DNA of 64,000 bases from Fomes fomentarius. Its lineage: Eukaryota; Basidiomycota; Agaricomycetes; Polyporales; Polyporaceae. The notes under the pieces are model-generated. The model was not told the origin of the DNA. It saw only the letters and a list, made by a program, of their open reading frames with translations, and ran no database searches. This document shows positions 61,301 through 64,000 of this stretch, piece after piece. The number at the start of each line of letters is the position of its first letter. Within the stretch, counting starts at the first letter, position 1. The position numbers and the translations under genes are program-made. The DNA lies in the NCBI GenBank assembly GCA_022606135.1, contig JABYQN010000012.1:806001-870000 (forward strand). The letters are read 5' to 3'.

Positions 61301-64000
61301 TCGAACCATACCGTTTCAGACACCTCAAGGCTAGAAGGAGCTGGTCAGCCGAGGCAGTCCGTGCACGCTCGGAAGCAGAACAGAGACAAGGTTAGAGTTC
61401 TGACATTCCGTTCGTCCTCAAGCCATCGTCTCAGGATGTTCCGACTGCATGAGGCGCTACATGCAATGCAGTTATAGGACACGCCCTGCGTTCTGAGGCG
61501 CCGCAGATCCCTGTCCGCTCGTCTTCGCCCTGAAGACTCTCGCGAACCTGACGCGCTGTTGCCAGCAAAGGTGATATTGTCTCCCAGAGACTGTCTCAAC
61601 GAAGTCGGAAGACACCTGAACACTGCCCGAGCTGACATGCATCGAACCAAGATGTGCTTCGTGTTCGCGCTGGCCACTCGGACAACTTGGATCTGCAGCC
61701 GACGTCCTGACCTGGCTATGTCTTAGCTATCCTGAGCCTTACCTCCATAACGTTGGTCTTCCTATACGTAAGTACATGTGCCGACTCGGCGAACAGACGG
61801 AGGATTCGAGTGCAGGGACCGTCGGCGTCCGTATCATGACAACTCTTGACACCGAAATGAACAACGACTCAGACTAAACTCAGCTCATCAGGCAGTGTCT
61901 GTCAGTCTGCGTAGGATATGGATATCGGTTCCCAAGGCACTCCCGACGACAGTTTCATTGCACACAGGAGCTAGAAGAAGACTACAGACAGCTGCCGGTC
62001 AGAACGGACAATTCGCATTGAGTTCATGCCTCAAGGCCTCGAGTTCGAAGCGCGCGTTGGAACCTCCGACATGCACAGGAGAGGCTGAAACTGCCTAATA
62101 TATCAAGTCGCACACAGATCTTGTTCCTCTCAAAGTCCGCAGTGCTAGCTATTAGCGAAGGCGTGTCTCGCCAGGACGAATGCGCTCCATCTGCATCAAC
62201 CCCGGACTCGGGACGCGGAAGCGAGGATGACGCATGACGAAGGAGCCACAAAACCTGCGCGAGGCGTGACAGACGAGATCTTGGGATCAGAATCAGGATA
62301 TCCAGAAGATCATCAAGGGGGATGTCCGGCATATCCAGCGTTCAGCCGATTCAATGGCCCGAGGCCGATCGCGATATCCTGGATACTTGGAGTTTGAACT
62401 GCGCAGCCCTCAACTTCTGTGGACAACAGTGGACACGAGGCTACTAGTAGCGCGCTGGGCCGAGTCGGACCTGAGCCAAGTAGCACAAATCAGTCAAGGA
62501 GGATCCGGAGAAAGGCCCGATCACGAACGATTCGGATTCGGGCGTACCTGCACGTTGGCAGTCGCCTTTGGAATGGCAAGCGTATCTACATAAGTACTAG
62601 CAAAGGAGGTGGTAGAGCGCTTGACATCCCCAGCGCTCGCGAATTCGAATGTCTCGATCATGTCGGAGACTTGCGAGAGCCACATACATACAAAACAAAC
62701 GGATCGATACCCGCGCGCGAGTCATCGTCCAGAAGCCCGATCAAACATCCCAGTTGTCACTTCCTAGTACACCAGCGGAAATGAACGGCAATGAGCTGAT
62801 GCGGCCAACAGCCCCCAGTGAGATTTGAACAGAAAGTTCAAAGGACGAGCTGAAGGTAGAACAAAGCTGCCGCCAGCCGGAGCACAAAGGCCGCAGCCTT
62901 ACGGACGTCCTGAGAGAACAATTTACGAAGACGTGCTATCCTCGGAAACCAAGCAACCCAGAAGCCCGGCCATGCTCACCCTGCGCGTAAGTATGTGTTC
63001 GAAAAAGGTCCGCGAAGGTGCGCTAGCGCAAACTGATCATTTGTTAGTTTAATATCCATATCCCCGGACATCACTCGCCCTTGAGAGCGAATCCTCGCAC
63101 TCTTGGCAGCGGCTTGTTCTCCCGAGCTCGGGGGATCTATGGAAGGGGAAGGCGGCCTCTCCGAGAACCCGATCAGAGTAGAATGGCGGACACGCAAGTT
63201 CTTACGCAGCACGAGGATTCAGGCACTTACTCCCGCGATCGCAAATCATCCATCATGAGTAATGGACGTGCCACTAGAAGGATGAGATCGCTGTCCTTGG
63301 GGCGCATATGAGGTGCATGTGTATGGAGTGTTAGCACGAGTGATCCTCGTGGGCCAGTCTGAATTTGAACTCGACTGTGTGGTAGTACGTTGAACGATGG
63401 CATCGATCGGAAGACGGACCCATAGGCCGTCTGACAGATACTTACTACATACACATACGCTGATGTCGCCGCTGGACCCAGCCACTCGGAATCAAAACAT
63501 GCGCGTACATGCGCTTCGCCGTCGGACTCGAGCATGGGCTATAGGAATCCGGGCGGAGCGTTGACGGCATTGTGGGTGTGACTTCAATCTCAATTCACGG
63601 CACGTCCTCGCCATCAGGTATTAGTAAGTCTAGTAGGAACGGTCGTAGACCAGCACTGGAAATCCAATAGATCTGTACCCGAGCGCCAGAGGTCAGCGCG
63701 GCAGAAAACAATGTGAGAACGCACACATGTCATCCGGAGGAGCACAACGTCATGCATCATGGTCGACCAGGGCCTCCTCCGAAGTCCAATTGGCAATCAT
63801 TCAATCCCAGCCAGAACCCCGCGAGGCCGCGCGCGCATCCATCACTCTGGTCGTCTCGGCACTTTCCCAACGCATTGGACCTCGGAGTAATTCCGACATA
63901 TGTCAGTGATGTCGTGTACCCATGATGGCGCCGCACCTCTCGAAACGAGTCGCGCGTGTGTGAATGAGAAGTAGCTTCGGGCTCGGCGTTAAACGTTACC
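58385..64000. other. Gene desert, right part
   Basis: About 5.6 kb to the window end without a supported gene. A short minus-strand peptide near 62250-62332 (IPLDDLLDILILIPRSRLSRLAQ) is faintly F-box-like but isolated. No repeats long enough to be seen by eye. Confidence 0.5.

Noticed and set aside
62024..62332. F-box-like minus-strand start (MPDIPLDDLLDILILIPRSRL)
   Set aside because: Only about 25 residues fit and nothing downstream continues the domain in any frame.
51885..64000. Transposon proteins (reverse transcriptase, integrase, transposase, helicase)
   Set aside because: Both strands were scanned for YxDD, DDE-type and zinc-knuckle motifs by eye and none was found in a coherent frame.

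Overview
The window looks like nuclear DNA of a filamentous basidiomycete, most likely an Agaricomycete. The genes are split by many short GT-AG introns (about 47-70 nt) with very small exons. The recognisable products are typical of wood- or litter-decay fungi: GH16, GH115, PL14, Zn(2)-C6 and F-box proteins, and a membrane protein family that I know only as a large uncharacterised Agaricomycete group. There are no operons, rRNAs, CRISPR arrays or recognisable intact transposons. All exon models were built by hand from splice signals, family resemblance and reading-phase closure; none has been tested against transcripts or databases.

Left part (1-23 kb, gene-rich): the 3' end of a GH16 glucanase-like gene (GPI-type tail); a DHHC palmitoyltransferase; three same-strand paralogues of an uncharacterised multi-pass membrane protein with an N-terminal FRGT motif (first copy dead, the other two intact); the Hsp70 exchange factor FES1; and two large uncharacterised multi-pass membrane proteins, each interrupted by one unusually long intron.

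Middle (23-31 kb): sparse sequence with a very small Zn(2)-C6 zinc-cluster gene, then a 12-exon ornithine aminotransferase gene on the minus strand.

31.5-47 kb: a carbohydrate-degradation block. A unit of about 4.8 kb carrying a complete 21-exon GH115 alpha-glucuronidase gene occurs twice in direct orientation, about 10.55 kb apart. Between the copies lie a PL14 (glucuronan-lyase-like) gene with an apparent one-base frameshift, a decayed zinc-type alcohol dehydrogenase, a fragment resembling the 2-oxoglutarate dehydrogenase adaptor KGD4, and a possible 7TM remnant. GH115 removes (4-O-methyl)glucuronic acid from xylan and PL14 cleaves uronic-acid chains, so the block points to glucuronate-rich wall polysaccharides.

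47-52 kb: orphan 3' exons of a single-pass membrane protein, an F-box pseudogene, then a divergent pair sharing a 327 bp promoter: histone chaperone ASF1 (minus) and exosome cofactor MPP6 (plus).

52-64 kb: almost empty, except for one small six-cysteine secreted protein gene near 58 kb.
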